A stretch of 64,000 nucleotides of DNA from an uncultured Flavobacteriaceae bacterium (GTDB lineage Bacteria > Bacteroidota > Bacteroidia > Flavobacteriales > Flavobacteriaceae): NCBI GenBank assembly GCA_937959395.1, contig CALGLR010000022.1:1-64000 (forward strand), written 5' to 3'. Under the pieces are notes generated by a model, which saw only the letters and a program-made list of their open reading frames with translations, did no database searches and was not told the DNA's origin. How positions within the stretch are numbered: position 1 is the stretch's first letter; every line of letters begins with the position of its first letter. The position numbers and the translations under genes were made by a program. Positions 41,797-51,180 of this stretch are shown here, one piece after another.

Positions 41797-42924
41797 TTAG
41801 TTAGAGTTTTTATTTTTCAACAATTTAGCAATTTCTTTCTCGAAAGTTTCTAAAGTGTATTGTTGAGACCAAATTAAAGCCTTATAGGATTTCTCCTGTA
41901 AATTCTCTTTATTAATCCCATCTAATAATGCTTTTAATGCAAACTCTAAATTAGGTTCTATAAGTATTCCTCTGTCTCCATAATCCAACATGTAAGGCAC
42001 GCAAGAAATTTTTGTAGCAACTGGTATGACACCAAAAAACATAGCTTCAGCTAGAACTTTTGGCCATCCTTCAGATTTTGAAGGAAGGATTAAGAAATGA
42101 CTTTTTTTTAATGCCGTTTTTACTGTTTGTTTATTTTGATTACCATGAAGTGTAATAACATGTTCTAATTTATTGGTAGTTATATAAACCAACAACTCTT
42201 CCTTTAAAACGCCATCTCCATAGAGATTCAAATTAACTTCATAACCTAATTTATATAATTGTTCAATAATCTTAATAGCTAATAAAGGTCTTTTACCTTT
42301 AACTAAACTACCTACAAATAGAAAATCTAATTTATCTGAATATACTCTTGGAGCTACGCTTTCAATTTCCTCTTTTTTATAAGTAGCCGTAAAAAAAGAG
42401 CAAATATTTTTTGTTTGATTGGGCCAATCTCCATAAACCATTACACTCATATTTCGTGTTAAAAAAACATTACTTAATAAGCGTTTTTGAAATCGATAAC
42501 TTAAAGGTTGTTTTGCATTTGGATCCCAGTTCCCTGCGTATTTAGCAGATTTTGTTTTCTTAGGAAATAAAATTTGAACTAAACAACCTAACAACCCAAT
42601 ATTCCCAGGACATCGTAAATGAATATGATCTGCACGTTTACAAGCTAAAATTATTTTAAATAGAATTAATGGTAATTTTAATAGTGAAAAAAAGGCGTTT
42701 TTAAGCGATGTAAATGCTATTGTTGGTATTTCATTAAACATTATATTATCATGCTCATACACTAAATCTATTTTTGTTTTAGGGATTTTAACCAACGGCG
42801 CCACTACTTCAACAGCATCGACATTTTTTAACCATAAATTCATTTCTATAATATATGGTGCATAAGCCATTAACTTATTTTCAACTTTCTTGTGTTTAGT
42901 ATGTGAAACAATTAATAACCTCAT
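41797..42924 (-). CDS. GT4-like glycosyltransferase
   Basis: The 375-residue enzyme begins MRLLIVSHTKHKKVE and carries a C-terminal donor-binding domain: LDFLFVGSLVKGKRPLLAIKII, NLYGDGVLKEEL and LPSKSEGWPKVLAEAMFFGVIPVAT. The N-terminal half has an HIHLRCPGNIGLLGCLVQ segment and a KYAGNWDP motif, seen in a subgroup of transferases from flavobacterial loci. The start overlaps the gene upstream by 4 bases, and 9 bases separate its stop from the next gene. Confidence 0.88.
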   Translation of the reverse strand: MRLLIVSHTKHKKVENKLMAYAPYIIEMNLWLKNVDAVEVVAPLVKIPKTKIDLVYEHDNIMFNEIPTIAFTSLKNAFFSLLKLPLILFKIILACKRADHIHLRCPGNIGLLGCLVQILFPKKTKSAKYAGNWDPNAKQPLSYRFQKRLLSNVFLTRNMSVMVYGDWPNQTKNICSFFTATYKKEEIESVAPRVYSDKLDFLFVGSLVKGKRPLLAIKIIEQLYKLGYEVNLNLYGDGVLKEELLVYITTNKLEHVITLHGNQNKQTVKTALKKSHFLILPSKSEGWPKVLAEAMFFGVIPVATKISCVPYMLDYGDRGILIEPNLEFALKALLDGINKENLQEKSYKALIWSQQYTLETFEKEIAKLLKNKNSN

Positions 42925-44075
42925 GAAATTACACGATTATAAAATTCTATATTTTTATGAGAAAGCGTCTCAATATTAAAATTTTCTAAAACAAAAGATC
43001 TTGCGTTTTCTGCTATTTTTTGACTTTCTGCTTCATTTTTTATTGTCCATATAATTTGATTAGAGATATCATTTATATCATAAGGATTACAAAGTAATCC
43101 CGTTTCTTTATGTTTAATTGTTTCTGGACCTGGACCAAGTTTAGAAAAAATCACAGTTTTCTTCATAGCCATAGCTTCTGGCGCGACTAAACCTTGTGTT
43201 TCCATTAACGAAGGGAAAATACAAACTTGAGATTCTGCATATTTTGAAGCTAGCATTTTATAAGGTATTGCACCATGAAAAATGATGTGTTTCGAATGGT
43301 CTCCCAAACCAGGTAGTATTTCTTTTTTAAGGTAATCTACGTATGAATTCCCATTAGGAAAAAACCAATCTCTACCATAAATATGTAATTTAACTTCTGG
43401 ATATTGAGCAATTACTTTAGACATGGCTTTAATTAAATATCTAATTCCTTTTTTCTCACACACGGTTCCTGCAAATAAAATAGCATATGGAAGAACATCT
43501 ATATTGGGCTTGGGTTTAAAGACATCTAAATTAATAGGTGATGGTATTTTTACTAATGGTTTATTAAAATAACTCAAATACTTTTCAGTGTGTGTTTTAA
43601 CAAAATCTGACACCGCTACAAATCCATCGGCTTTTTTAAAAGAACGTTTTTCTTGAAATCCTTTCCATTTATTTATTCCTCGTTCTTCAGATTCGGCGAA
43701 AAAATGATGTCCTCCATGAAGTCTTATGATGTATTTAATAGGTTTTATTTTTTTTATAAAAGCCAATCCCAACTCTGCAGTTTCTACTATAGATATTGGT
43801 TCTTTACCATGTATTTCCCTTAATTTCTTATTAATGGATTGATTATTTAAATACCATGTTAACCCTTTTATTTTTTTAGGTTTTAATCGGTATATAAATA
43901 CGCCATTATCATTTTCTTCTTCATCAATACCAGTATATACATTTATACCTATAACACTAACTTTATGCCCTAATTTTATAAACGATTTACTTATTGTTTG
44001 CACAAATGTACCTACCCCACCATGCGAAAATTGCGTTTTAGGATATTCATTAGTAATAAAACATATATGCATCAT
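42921..44075 (-). CDS. GT4 family glycosyltransferase
   Basis: The 384-residue enzyme starts ICFITNEYPKTQFSHGGVGTFVQTI, the glycine-rich acceptor loop typical of GT4. It continues with RLHGGHHFF, AILFAGTVCEKKGIRYLI, KLHIYGRD and FPSLMETQGLVAPEAMAM, the EX7E-like motif. It overlaps both neighbours by 4 bases. The start is the first of two ATG codons. Linkage and donor unknown. Confidence 0.92.
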   Translation of the reverse strand: MMHICFITNEYPKTQFSHGGVGTFVQTISKSFIKLGHKVSVIGINVYTGIDEEENDNGVFIYRLKPKKIKGLTWYLNNQSINKKLREIHGKEPISIVETAELGLAFIKKIKPIKYIIRLHGGHHFFAESEERGINKWKGFQEKRSFKKADGFVAVSDFVKTHTEKYLSYFNKPLVKIPSPINLDVFKPKPNIDVLPYAILFAGTVCEKKGIRYLIKAMSKVIAQYPEVKLHIYGRDWFFPNGNSYVDYLKKEILPGLGDHSKHIIFHGAIPYKMLASKYAESQVCIFPSLMETQGLVAPEAMAMKKTVIFSKLGPGPETIKHKETGLLCNPYDINDISNQIIWTIKNEAESQKIAENARSFVLENFNIETLSHKNIEFYNRVIS

Positions 44076-45463
44076 ATTATGGCTTCAGCTATTTTTTTTG
44101 AATTTTCTTCTAGTGGATGCAAAACGATTTTCTCCATCCATTTTTTTCTATCCTTCCCCATAGTATTAGGGGTCTCTATTGCTTCTAATAATTGCTCTTT
44201 TATTTGTTCTTTACTATTTATCCATCCAACAGCATCTAAATTATTCATGCTTCTAAAATGCTGAAATTCATAAGCTGTTTTCACTAGGAATTTTGAATTT
44301 GAAACGGGGTCGTAATTTAAATACAAACAAGGTTTATTAAGTACTGCAAAATCATGAGCCATTGTACTTCCTAAATTAATAACAACATCGCTATGCTTAA
44401 CTGTATTTACTAATAACCAAAAATCATTGTAGGCTGGATATATTGATTTAAACGAAGTATCACTACTGTTATCTAATCTCCAATCTGGGTCTATAGTTAT
44501 AACAAATGATTTATATTTTTCTATAATAGGATCAAAACGATCACTTTTATCTACCGGACATCTTCTAAATAATACCTGAGGTCTATCTATTTCATTAATT
44601 TCACTTATTGCATTACAAATATCTTCAAAATAATTAGCCTCATAGGGAGAGGACGCGTCATTCGATGAAAAGCAGACTGTTTTTTTATTTTCATTTAAAC
44701 CATATTCATAAAAAAAAGTAGATTTACTCTGGTGAAATTTGTCATTAAAATAAAACTCAAATTGTGGAGTCCCTACTACTTTTATCTGTTTTGATTTGAT
44801 TTCAGGATACAGTATATCTAATTCATTCTTCATTAAATTAGACCATACCAAATAGGTATCGTATCGAGATATTAGTCTTGCTTTTGGAACATTATCCCAT
44901 GAAAAAATAACTGTTGCTGTTTTTATTCTTTGGGCTTTAGCAACATTTATAATTGGAGCACTAACTGGCGAACGTTGGTGTAAATTTAAAACTAAATCGG
45001 GTTTAAAATGATTAAAATCTTTTTCTATAGATTTTATAACGTCACTGTTACTTATTGCTTTCTCATAACTGGCATCCATTTTTCTAATTACTGAGTACGA
45101 TTTAGAAAACATATAACCTAACAGTTCTGCTAAACGGTATAGTATTTTTTGTTTAATTCCTTTATGATTTTTATTCCAAAAAGAAAGTATAGAATTATTT
45201 TTTAGTTGTTTTTTATTTCTTAATAATCTGGCATAAGCAAGGCTCTCTCTTAATAATCTTGCTTTAGGTTTTTCTATAAACCTAGGTATTAGGTGAAATG
45301 ATTTTATATTTTTTTGCGCCGTTTTAACTTCGTTTATGGCACCTTCAGAGATTTGATGGTAAACGGTTACTTCAGCTCCTTTGTTATTAAGTGCTGTTAT
45401 AAAATTAGAATACAAGTAGTTTCTAACTGCAACCCCGTCTGGAACTATTAAAAGTATCTTCAT
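44072..45463 (-). CDS. GT-B-like protein of unrecognised family, candidate glycosyl- or glycerophosphotransferase
   Basis: This 463-residue soluble protein begins MKILLIVPDGVAVRNYLYSNF and has two alpha/beta halves. Notable segments are VIFSWDNVPKAR, YLVWSNLMKNEL and KVVGTPQFEFY at the hinge; VINLGSTMAHDFAVLNKPCLYLNYDP near the end resembles the CDP-glycerol glycerophosphotransferase/capsule-synthesis type of GT-B nucleotide site. I do not recognise a named GT family. It is one of the few candidates for using CMP-sialic acid in this locus, but nothing in the sequence proves that. It overlaps the GT4 gene downstream by 4 bases. Confidence 0.6.
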   Translation of the reverse strand: MKILLIVPDGVAVRNYLYSNFITALNNKGAEVTVYHQISEGAINEVKTAQKNIKSFHLIPRFIEKPKARLLRESLAYARLLRNKKQLKNNSILSFWNKNHKGIKQKILYRLAELLGYMFSKSYSVIRKMDASYEKAISNSDVIKSIEKDFNHFKPDLVLNLHQRSPVSAPIINVAKAQRIKTATVIFSWDNVPKARLISRYDTYLVWSNLMKNELDILYPEIKSKQIKVVGTPQFEFYFNDKFHQSKSTFFYEYGLNENKKTVCFSSNDASSPYEANYFEDICNAISEINEIDRPQVLFRRCPVDKSDRFDPIIEKYKSFVITIDPDWRLDNSSDTSFKSIYPAYNDFWLLVNTVKHSDVVINLGSTMAHDFAVLNKPCLYLNYDPVSNSKFLVKTAYEFQHFRSMNNLDAVGWINSKEQIKEQLLEAIETPNTMGKDRKKWMEKIVLHPLEENSKKIAEAII

Positions 45464-45472
45464 TTTTTATTA

Positions 45473-46306
45473 CTATAAGCTTCCTATACGCCCATGATCT
45501 GAATAAGATCTATGCACTATAAAATTAGTATCTAACGGTTTTTCTGAAAGAAATGAAATGTCTGAAAAACGTCCTTTTACTTTTGGATTTAATAACCAAG
45601 GCACCACACTTTCATTATCTATTACCCATCCTGCTTTTTCAATAGTATTTATCTTAGGATCATTCCATGAAGATACATAATCTATCCAATTATAACCGAG
45701 CTCCCACGCATGCGCTTCTAATTCTTTTACATTCTCAATATCTATAGCACGTAGACCACCAACTTCTATTTGACTAACAGCAATTGAATTCCCTTTTAAT
45801 TTCAAGCATTTTATTGAAGGTTGCCTACTGTAATGAGTTTCTTTAGTTATTAAATGATCTATAGTTGGTTTTACTGCTTTACAAACTTCTTCAAATATTT
45901 TATTTTCAATATTAGGATTTATTTTAACATAGCGCATTAAATTATAATAGCGTATCCAGCCCATTCTTTTATATACCTTCAACCCCTTTTTACTTGCTGA
46001 AATCGCAGCTAAAGGGTAATATTTTCTAACTTCGACATGTAGCTTCTCAGAAATACCTTTTCCTCTATAATCTGGATTTACATATAAATTTAATGTCCAT
46101 GCAATTTCGCCTCCAAAACCGGCTCCTAAATGTGCTATAATTTCATTGTTTTCATTTAAACAAATAAATGACACGCCGTAATTTTCATCACCATATTGCC
46201 ATTCCCAAAAGGCTTCACTTTGAAGCGGGTGTTTCTCCCTATATATTCCTTTAAAAAATGGATACAAATTATCCCAATCATTACTATTTGCTTTTCTAAT
46301 TATCAT
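45473..46306 (-). CDS. GNAT family N-acetyltransferase
   Basis: The 277-residue protein has an N-terminal GNAT domain (about 1-130): IRKANSNDWDNLYPFFKGI, then NLYVNPDYRGKGISEKLH with the acetyl-CoA-binding RGKGIS loop. The C-terminal half (about 150-277) is less clear and may be a second, degenerate GNAT-like domain. In a polysaccharide locus it probably acetylates an amino sugar or a nucleotide-linked amino sugar. It lies 9 bases before the GT-B-like gene and 1 base after the deacetylase gene. Confidence 0.83.
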   Translation of the reverse strand: MIIRKANSNDWDNLYPFFKGIYREKHPLQSEAFWEWQYGDENYGVSFICLNENNEIIAHLGAGFGGEIAWTLNLYVNPDYRGKGISEKLHVEVRKYYPLAAISASKKGLKVYKRMGWIRYYNLMRYVKINPNIENKIFEEVCKAVKPTIDHLITKETHYSRQPSIKCLKLKGNSIAVSQIEVGGLRAIDIENVKELEAHAWELGYNWIDYVSSWNDPKINTIEKAGWVIDNESVVPWLLNPKVKGRFSDISFLSEKPLDTNFIVHRSYSDHGRIGSL

Positions 46307-46307
46307 A

Positions 46308-47222
46308 TTATGATTGATAGTTTTTTCCTCCTATTAAATCATTACAATCAAACCTATTAAGTAATAAATAGTTATCATTATTAGCGTTTACATTTCTATT
46401 TGTAGTAAACCCAAACTTATAACCAATTTCTTTAGCTTTTAAAGCAACTTCTTGTGTACAAGCTTCTTTTGTTCCATAAGGATAAGCAACCATTTCTACT
46501 TTTGTTTTTGTTAACGCTTCAAAATACAATTTACTGTGTTCTAATTCAAAATTAATAGCTTCAGAGTTTAACAACCCTAATGGTAAATGATTATGGGTAT
46601 GGCTTCCTAAACTTCCTTGTTCTGCTATTTCTATTATTTGTTTTTTACCCATATAAAGTGTTTCTAATACAGCTTCTTTTTCGAAATACTTATTAAATAA
46701 ATTTTCTACAATCTCTTCTTGTACATCAAAAGACAATCTATAGTTTAACAAGTATTTTAATTCTGCACTTCCTGCGTCATCATATCGATACATTGCATGC
46801 GCCGTATTTTTATCTTTAACAGATAATGTTATTGGGGTAATTCTATTAATATCTTCTAAAATAACAGTTGACGCGATTATAGATCTCAATAAATGTATTT
46901 TATGAACTGTACTGATTTTTGATTCTTCTGAATTATTTGAGTTTGCAAAAAAGATGGCTTTAATATCTAAATCGAGAAGTATAGGCAAAGCATAATCATA
47001 CTGTTCTTTTAACCCGTCATCAAATGTGATTAAAATGTAATTATCTTTTGATTTTAAAATAGCCTCATAATTTTTAATAAAACCATTAGGACTTATAAAA
47101 TCACCTTCGTTTTTAAGTAATTGTAGCTGCTTTTTAAATACCGCTGGAATTACCCCAAAAATACTAGGGTATTTGGCATTAAAATCTGGGCGTATGTAAT
47201 GATAATTACTAACTGTTAGCAT
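46308..47222 (-). CDS. Polysaccharide deacetylase family protein (CE4/NodB-like)
   Basis: The ATG at 47222 is preferred; a TTG at 47237 would add five residues. The protein of about 304 residues carries LITFDDGLKEQYDYALPIL (the metal-binding Asp-Asp) and GSHTHNHLPLG (HxxxH-type metal ligands), then VAYPYGTKEA. It has a long insertion (about 95-185) between the two motifs. There is no signal peptide, so it would act in the cytoplasm on a nucleotide- or lipid-linked sugar rather than on the finished polymer. The GNAT gene 1 base downstream could re-acylate the product. Confidence 0.88.
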   Translation of the reverse strand: MLTVSNYHYIRPDFNAKYPSIFGVIPAVFKKQLQLLKNEGDFISPNGFIKNYEAILKSKDNYILITFDDGLKEQYDYALPILLDLDIKAIFFANSNNSEESKISTVHKIHLLRSIIASTVILEDINRITPITLSVKDKNTAHAMYRYDDAGSAELKYLLNYRLSFDVQEEIVENLFNKYFEKEAVLETLYMGKKQIIEIAEQGSLGSHTHNHLPLGLLNSEAINFELEHSKLYFEALTKTKVEMVAYPYGTKEACTQEVALKAKEIGYKFGFTTNRNVNANNDNYLLLNRFDCNDLIGGKNYQS

Positions 47223-47277
47223 CGTTTTTTTTAACAATTTTTAATTTAATCATTTCTTTTTTATAAATAAAATTAGA

Positions 47278-48498
47278 CTATAAAAAATCATTAATTTTTG
47301 TATAAATTCCGTAACAGCTTATGGTTGTTAAAACCAGGTAGTTTATTAAAACTACAGTATTAGAAATCTTATTATTATGCTGTAAATTCCAATAGTACAA
47401 TATACTAGCTATAAAAACAGGAGCTAACCATCTTAACTCTACATAAGATATTATAATTAATGAAAAAATACAGATCATTATTAATAAAGATATCGGAATG
47501 AATATTAATTCGATCTTTTTTTTATTTTTTATAAAAAATGCAATCCCAAATAGAATCACTATTGCTAACATGCTTCCTAATTGTCTGGTTCCGTATAATA
47601 AGCAATCAAATACATCTTTAAAGAACTCTATTAACGTTAATTTTGGAGAGAATAATAAACCAGATAAGATACTATTAGGCAAAGAATCACTTCCGTTTTT
47701 TAATAAATAAGCATCTGTTTGTTCCCAAGTAGGATGACCATGGTTTTTCAATTCGCCTTTATTCACCATTAATTGAGCTAAATATTGTCTTTGTGCCCAA
47801 TTAGATTTAACCAATTCTGGTGGTGATTTCAGATCATATGATAACTTATTATTAGCTAGTATTGAAGGTGTATTTAATCCTAATAAGACTAAAAATAGTA
47901 GTAATGGTTTCCAATTAAAACTTTTTCTTTCTGCATACTTATAAATACAATAAAAACAAATTAAAACTACTGGGATATAAATTAAAAAAAGAGTTCTTGT
48001 AAAAAAGGATACAATTAATGTAGTGTAGGCTAAAGAAGAATTCCATTTTTTGTTTTCTACTAAAAAAAACGTCTCGCTTACAAATACTGTAAATGTTACA
48101 AAAAACAACGTATCGTTTGTTCCTATAAAGAAAAAAATTGCAGTACTTATATAAAAAAGAAGAAACCCATAAAAAGTACGTTTTGTTTTTATGCGTCTAG
48201 AAAAATAATAAAACAAACTTGTCAAGATTAATACATTAACCAATCTAAGCGCTATATGGCTTTTCATAACTAATGAAAAAGGATAAGCTAATAACATATA
48301 GGGTATCGAAATCCCTTTTTCTATAGCGACTATCCATCCAGATTCTTTAATTAAGGATAAATCTCTTATAAAAAGTAATTCATCACCAGAACCCGCGGTT
48401 CTATTCAATCCAAAATAAATTGAAACTAAAAAATAGAGACCAACAGTAATAAAAAATACTGTTTCGACAATTCTCTTTTTAGAATGGCTAACTTCCAT
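47278..48498 (-). CDS. Polytopic membrane protein, GT-C/GT39-like
   Basis: The 406-residue protein has about ten transmembrane helices. The first periplasmic loop contains an acidic pair (GSGDELLFIRDLSLIKES), a pattern seen in GT39/GT83-type GT-C glycosyltransferases that use polyprenyl-linked sugars. A second loop (about 225-285: SPPELVKSNWAQRQYLAQL) faces outside. No family name can be fixed. A Wzx flippase is less likely because of the large loops. It overlaps the WecE-like gene by 11 bases; a 55-base spacer to the deacetylase ATG follows, one of the two largest in the locus. Confidence 0.62.
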   Translation of the reverse strand: MEVSHSKKRIVETVFFITVGLYFLVSIYFGLNRTAGSGDELLFIRDLSLIKESGWIVAIEKGISIPYMLLAYPFSLVMKSHIALRLVNVLILTSLFYYFSRRIKTKRTFYGFLLFYISTAIFFFIGTNDTLFFVTFTVFVSETFFLVENKKWNSSLAYTTLIVSFFTRTLFLIYIPVVLICFYCIYKYAERKSFNWKPLLLFLVLLGLNTPSILANNKLSYDLKSPPELVKSNWAQRQYLAQLMVNKGELKNHGHPTWEQTDAYLLKNGSDSLPNSILSGLLFSPKLTLIEFFKDVFDCLLYGTRQLGSMLAIVILFGIAFFIKNKKKIELIFIPISLLIMICIFSLIIISYVELRWLAPVFIASILYYWNLQHNNKISNTVVLINYLVLTTISCYGIYTKINDFL

Positions 48499-49603
48499 AA
48501 GACAATAGTTTATTAACTATATGTTTAGGTTCCAACTCATAATATAAAGGTAATCTTAGTAATTGTTTCGTAAAACGATCACTATAGGGAAGTGCTCTAC
48601 CGTCATGTTTGTTAACATAATAAGGACTTGAATGCAAACTTATATAATGAAAAACAGCCAATATATCATTTTCTTTTAAATGCTTTATTATGGCATCCCT
48701 TTGCTTTAATGAATCACATTTTAAGTAAAACATATGTGCATTATTTGAAGCAAAAACTGGTATTTCTGGTAATTCAATACGATTAGTTACAGCCCAATCT
48801 TTTAAAGCTGCATAATAATATTCCCAATGCTCAAGTCTTTTATTTTGAATTTTTTCAATATTTTCAATCTGTGCCCATAAAAAAGCTGCAATTACCTCTG
48901 AGGGTAAAAAGGAAGATCCCGTATCTACCCAACCATATTTATTAACTTCTCCTCTAAAAAACTCGGCTCTATTAGTTCCTTTTTCCCATATAATTTCAGA
49001 ACGTTTTATAAAACGTTCATCATTTATGGCAAGTAAACCACCTTCACCAGAAATAATATTTTTAGTTTCATGAAAAGAAAAAGCAGACATATGTCCAATA
49101 GAACCTAGTGGCTTCCCTTTATACGTAGCACATATTGCTTGAGCAGCGTCTTCAATAACTAATAAATCATGCCTATTAGCCATATCCATAATAACATCCA
49201 TATCACAAGCAATACCTGCATAATGTACAGGTACAATTGCTTTTGTTTTAGATGTAATTAAAGATTCTATTTTCGAAGTATCAATATTAGGATTGTTTGG
49301 TTCAGAATCTGCAAAAATAACTTTTGCGCCTTGACGAATAAAGGCTATCGCTGTAGACACGAAAGTGTAACTCGGAATAATGACCTCATCACCTTGCTTA
49401 ATATCTGCTAAAATAGCACACATCTCTAGTGCATCTGTACAAGAAGTGGTTAGCAATGCTTTTTTAAAGCCGAAAGTGGTCTCAAAATAGTTTTGACACA
49501 TTTTAGTATAATCGCCATTACCAGAAATCTTTCCACGCTTTACAGCATCTTCAATATAATGTGTTTCTTTTCCTGTAAAATAAGGTTTGTTAAATGGTAT
49601 CAT
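48488..49603 (-). CDS. rffA: dTDP-4-amino-4,6-dideoxygalactose transaminase (WecE/RffA type)
   Basis: The 371-residue PLP enzyme transfers an amino group to dTDP-4-keto-6-deoxyglucose to make dTDP-4-amino-4,6-dideoxygalactose (Fuc4N). The start IPFNKPYFTGKE, LLTTSCTDALEM, PSYTFVSTA, VIEDAAQAI and the Schiff-base lysine K181 in SFHETKN are characteristic of WecE/RffA. A 4-nt overlap links it to the acyltransferase upstream. The rmlA/rmlB genes needed for the substrate are not in the window. The symbol reflects whole-length similarity to RffA. Confidence 0.92.
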   Translation of the reverse strand: MIPFNKPYFTGKETHYIEDAVKRGKISGNGDYTKMCQNYFETTFGFKKALLTTSCTDALEMCAILADIKQGDEVIIPSYTFVSTAIAFIRQGAKVIFADSEPNNPNIDTSKIESLITSKTKAIVPVHYAGIACDMDVIMDMANRHDLLVIEDAAQAICATYKGKPLGSIGHMSAFSFHETKNIISGEGGLLAINDERFIKRSEIIWEKGTNRAEFFRGEVNKYGWVDTGSSFLPSEVIAAFLWAQIENIEKIQNKRLEHWEYYYAALKDWAVTNRIELPEIPVFASNNAHMFYLKCDSLKQRDAIIKHLKENDILAVFHYISLHSSPYYVNKHDGRALPYSDRFTKQLLRLPLYYELEPKHIVNKLLSYGS

Positions 49604-50232
49604 CTTATAAATTTAGACGGATTACCTACATATAATCCTTTTTGAGTTAAGTCACTAATAACAACTGTACCACCCCCAATTTGTATGTCATCTTCAATTT
49701 TAATATTGTCGATTAGTGTTGAATTAATTCCAATATTACATCGTTTACCAATAGTTACAAAACCAGCAACTGCAACACCTGGTGAAAGAAATGTAGTACT
49801 TTCTATTTTTGAATCGTGTGCTATTGTACAATGTACATTAATAATAACATTATCTTCTACTATTACATTTTGATCTAAAACCGAACCAGGAAACAGGAAA
49901 ACCCCTTCTCCTATTTTACAAGAAGAATCTATATAACAAGAAGAATGAATTAGTGTTCCAAATTCAATGCTATTTTTTAAATCATTAAACAATTGTTCTC
50001 TAAAAAGTAAATGCTTGTAACCTATCCCTATAATAATTTTATCAAATAACTTTTGATTGTATAATTCTTCAATATTTGAAATTTTTCCTAAAATATTAAA
50101 CCCTTTTACTTTGCTATTCTCTTTAGCAAAATCATCAAAAAAGCCAACAACAGTATACTGTTTATCATTCGTTGCATGATATGCAATTTGTTGTCCTAAA
50201 TCTCCTGAACCTATAATCGCTAAACGTTCCAT
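49600..50232 (-). CDS. NeuD/PglD-family sugar O/N-acyltransferase (left-handed beta-helix)
   Basis: The 210-residue protein has an N-terminal Rossmann-like part (RLAIIGSGDLGQQIAYHA) and a hexapeptide-repeat beta-helix C-terminus (about 95-205: LIHSSCYIDSSCKIGEGVF, HCTIAHDSKI, SPGVAVAGFVTIGKRCNIG). The architecture is that of PglD and NeuD, which acetylate UDP-4-amino sugars or sialic acid. Adjacency and overlap with the WecE-type aminotransferase suggest it acylates the 4-amino-4,6-dideoxyhexose. NeuD-like modification of sialic acid remains possible because neuABC is in the same locus. Confidence 0.87.
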   Translation of the reverse strand: MERLAIIGSGDLGQQIAYHATNDKQYTVVGFFDDFAKENSKVKGFNILGKISNIEELYNQKLFDKIIIGIGYKHLLFREQLFNDLKNSIEFGTLIHSSCYIDSSCKIGEGVFLFPGSVLDQNVIVEDNVIINVHCTIAHDSKIESTTFLSPGVAVAGFVTIGKRCNIGINSTLIDNIKIEDDIQIGGGTVVISDLTQKGLYVGNPSKFIR

Positions 50233-50234
50233 AA

Positions 50235-51167
50235 TTATTGATCTAAATTAGTAAGTTCTTTAAATGAAAATAAAGGTCTTGCTTTAGATTCTTTATATAC
50301 TTTACCAATATACAACGCTGCAATTCCAATAAAAAATAATTGTATTCCAGTAGCAATAATTAAAGCTCCAATAATAGATGGCCAACCAGATTGAAAATCT
50401 ATCATATATAGTTTTAAAACGATAATAGTTAACAACACTAAAATACCAATACCAATAAAAACTAAACCTAGTTTAACGGCTAATTTTAATGGCAATTCAG
50501 AGAAATCAAAAATAGCATTAAAAGCCAGCTCCATTTTCTTTTTAAAATTAAATTTACTAGTTCCTGCGTAACGTTCTCGTTGTTCTATTTCTATTGTAGA
50601 TTGTTTCATGCCTATATGCATAAAAATACCTTCTATAAATCTATTTTGCTCTTGATATTCTAGAAACTTGCTTGCAAATTTCCTATTAAATATTCGCATT
50701 ACAGCTAACCCTTTAGGTAACTGTAAACCTGTGAATTTTCTTAAAACACCCCAAAATATTTTAGAAAATATTTTATTAATAAATGAATCTTTCTTTTCTT
50801 TTCTAACTCCAAAAACCAAATCGAATCCTTTATTTATTTCGATTAAAAAACGACTTATTTCTTTGGGAGGATCTTGTAAATCTGGATCCATATATAACAA
50901 ATAATCTCCGGAAGCATAGGTGATTCCAGCTGTTAAGGCTGCTTGTTTTCCATGATTATAGGATAACTCTATAAGCTTGATATTAAGGTTGCTTTTAGCA
51001 TGTTCTTTTATAATATCTACTGTTTTATCGGTGCTGCCATCATCTATGAAAACAATTTCATAATTACTTTTTAATACATTTAATTCTTCAGTCACTTCAA
51101 AAATAAATCTTGAAATCACTTCCTCTTCAAAATATACTGGTACAACTAAAGATAATTTTTTATTCAC
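50235..51167 (-). CDS. GT2 family glycosyltransferase of the polyprenyl-phosphate (GtrB/ArnC) type
   Basis: The 310-residue protein starts at a GTG and has a GT-A domain: LVVPVYFEEEVISRF, VFIDDGSTDKTVD, YMDPDLQDPPKEI, then LVFGVRKEK. Two C-terminal transmembrane helices follow (about 230-300). This is the GtrB/ArnC/DPM1 architecture, which makes polyprenyl-phosphate sugars for GT-C enzymes. It would supply one of the GT-C-like proteins of the locus. It lies 2 bases before the acyltransferase gene. Confidence 0.92.
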   Translation of the reverse strand: MNKKLSLVVPVYFEEEVISRFIFEVTEELNVLKSNYEIVFIDDGSTDKTVDIIKEHAKSNLNIKLIELSYNHGKQAALTAGITYASGDYLLYMDPDLQDPPKEISRFLIEINKGFDLVFGVRKEKKDSFINKIFSKIFWGVLRKFTGLQLPKGLAVMRIFNRKFASKFLEYQEQNRFIEGIFMHIGMKQSTIEIEQRERYAGTSKFNFKKKMELAFNAIFDFSELPLKLAVKLGLVFIGIGILVLLTIIVLKLYMIDFQSGWPSIIGALIIATGIQLFFIGIAALYIGKVYKESKARPLFSFKELTNLDQ

Positions 51168-51180
51168 AGTTTAAAATGGG

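Noticed and set aside
47278-48498. Wzx flippase
   Set aside because: The protein has large extracytoplasmic loops with an acidic pair near the N-terminus, which fits GT-C enzymes better than the compact 12-helix MATE-like Wzx.
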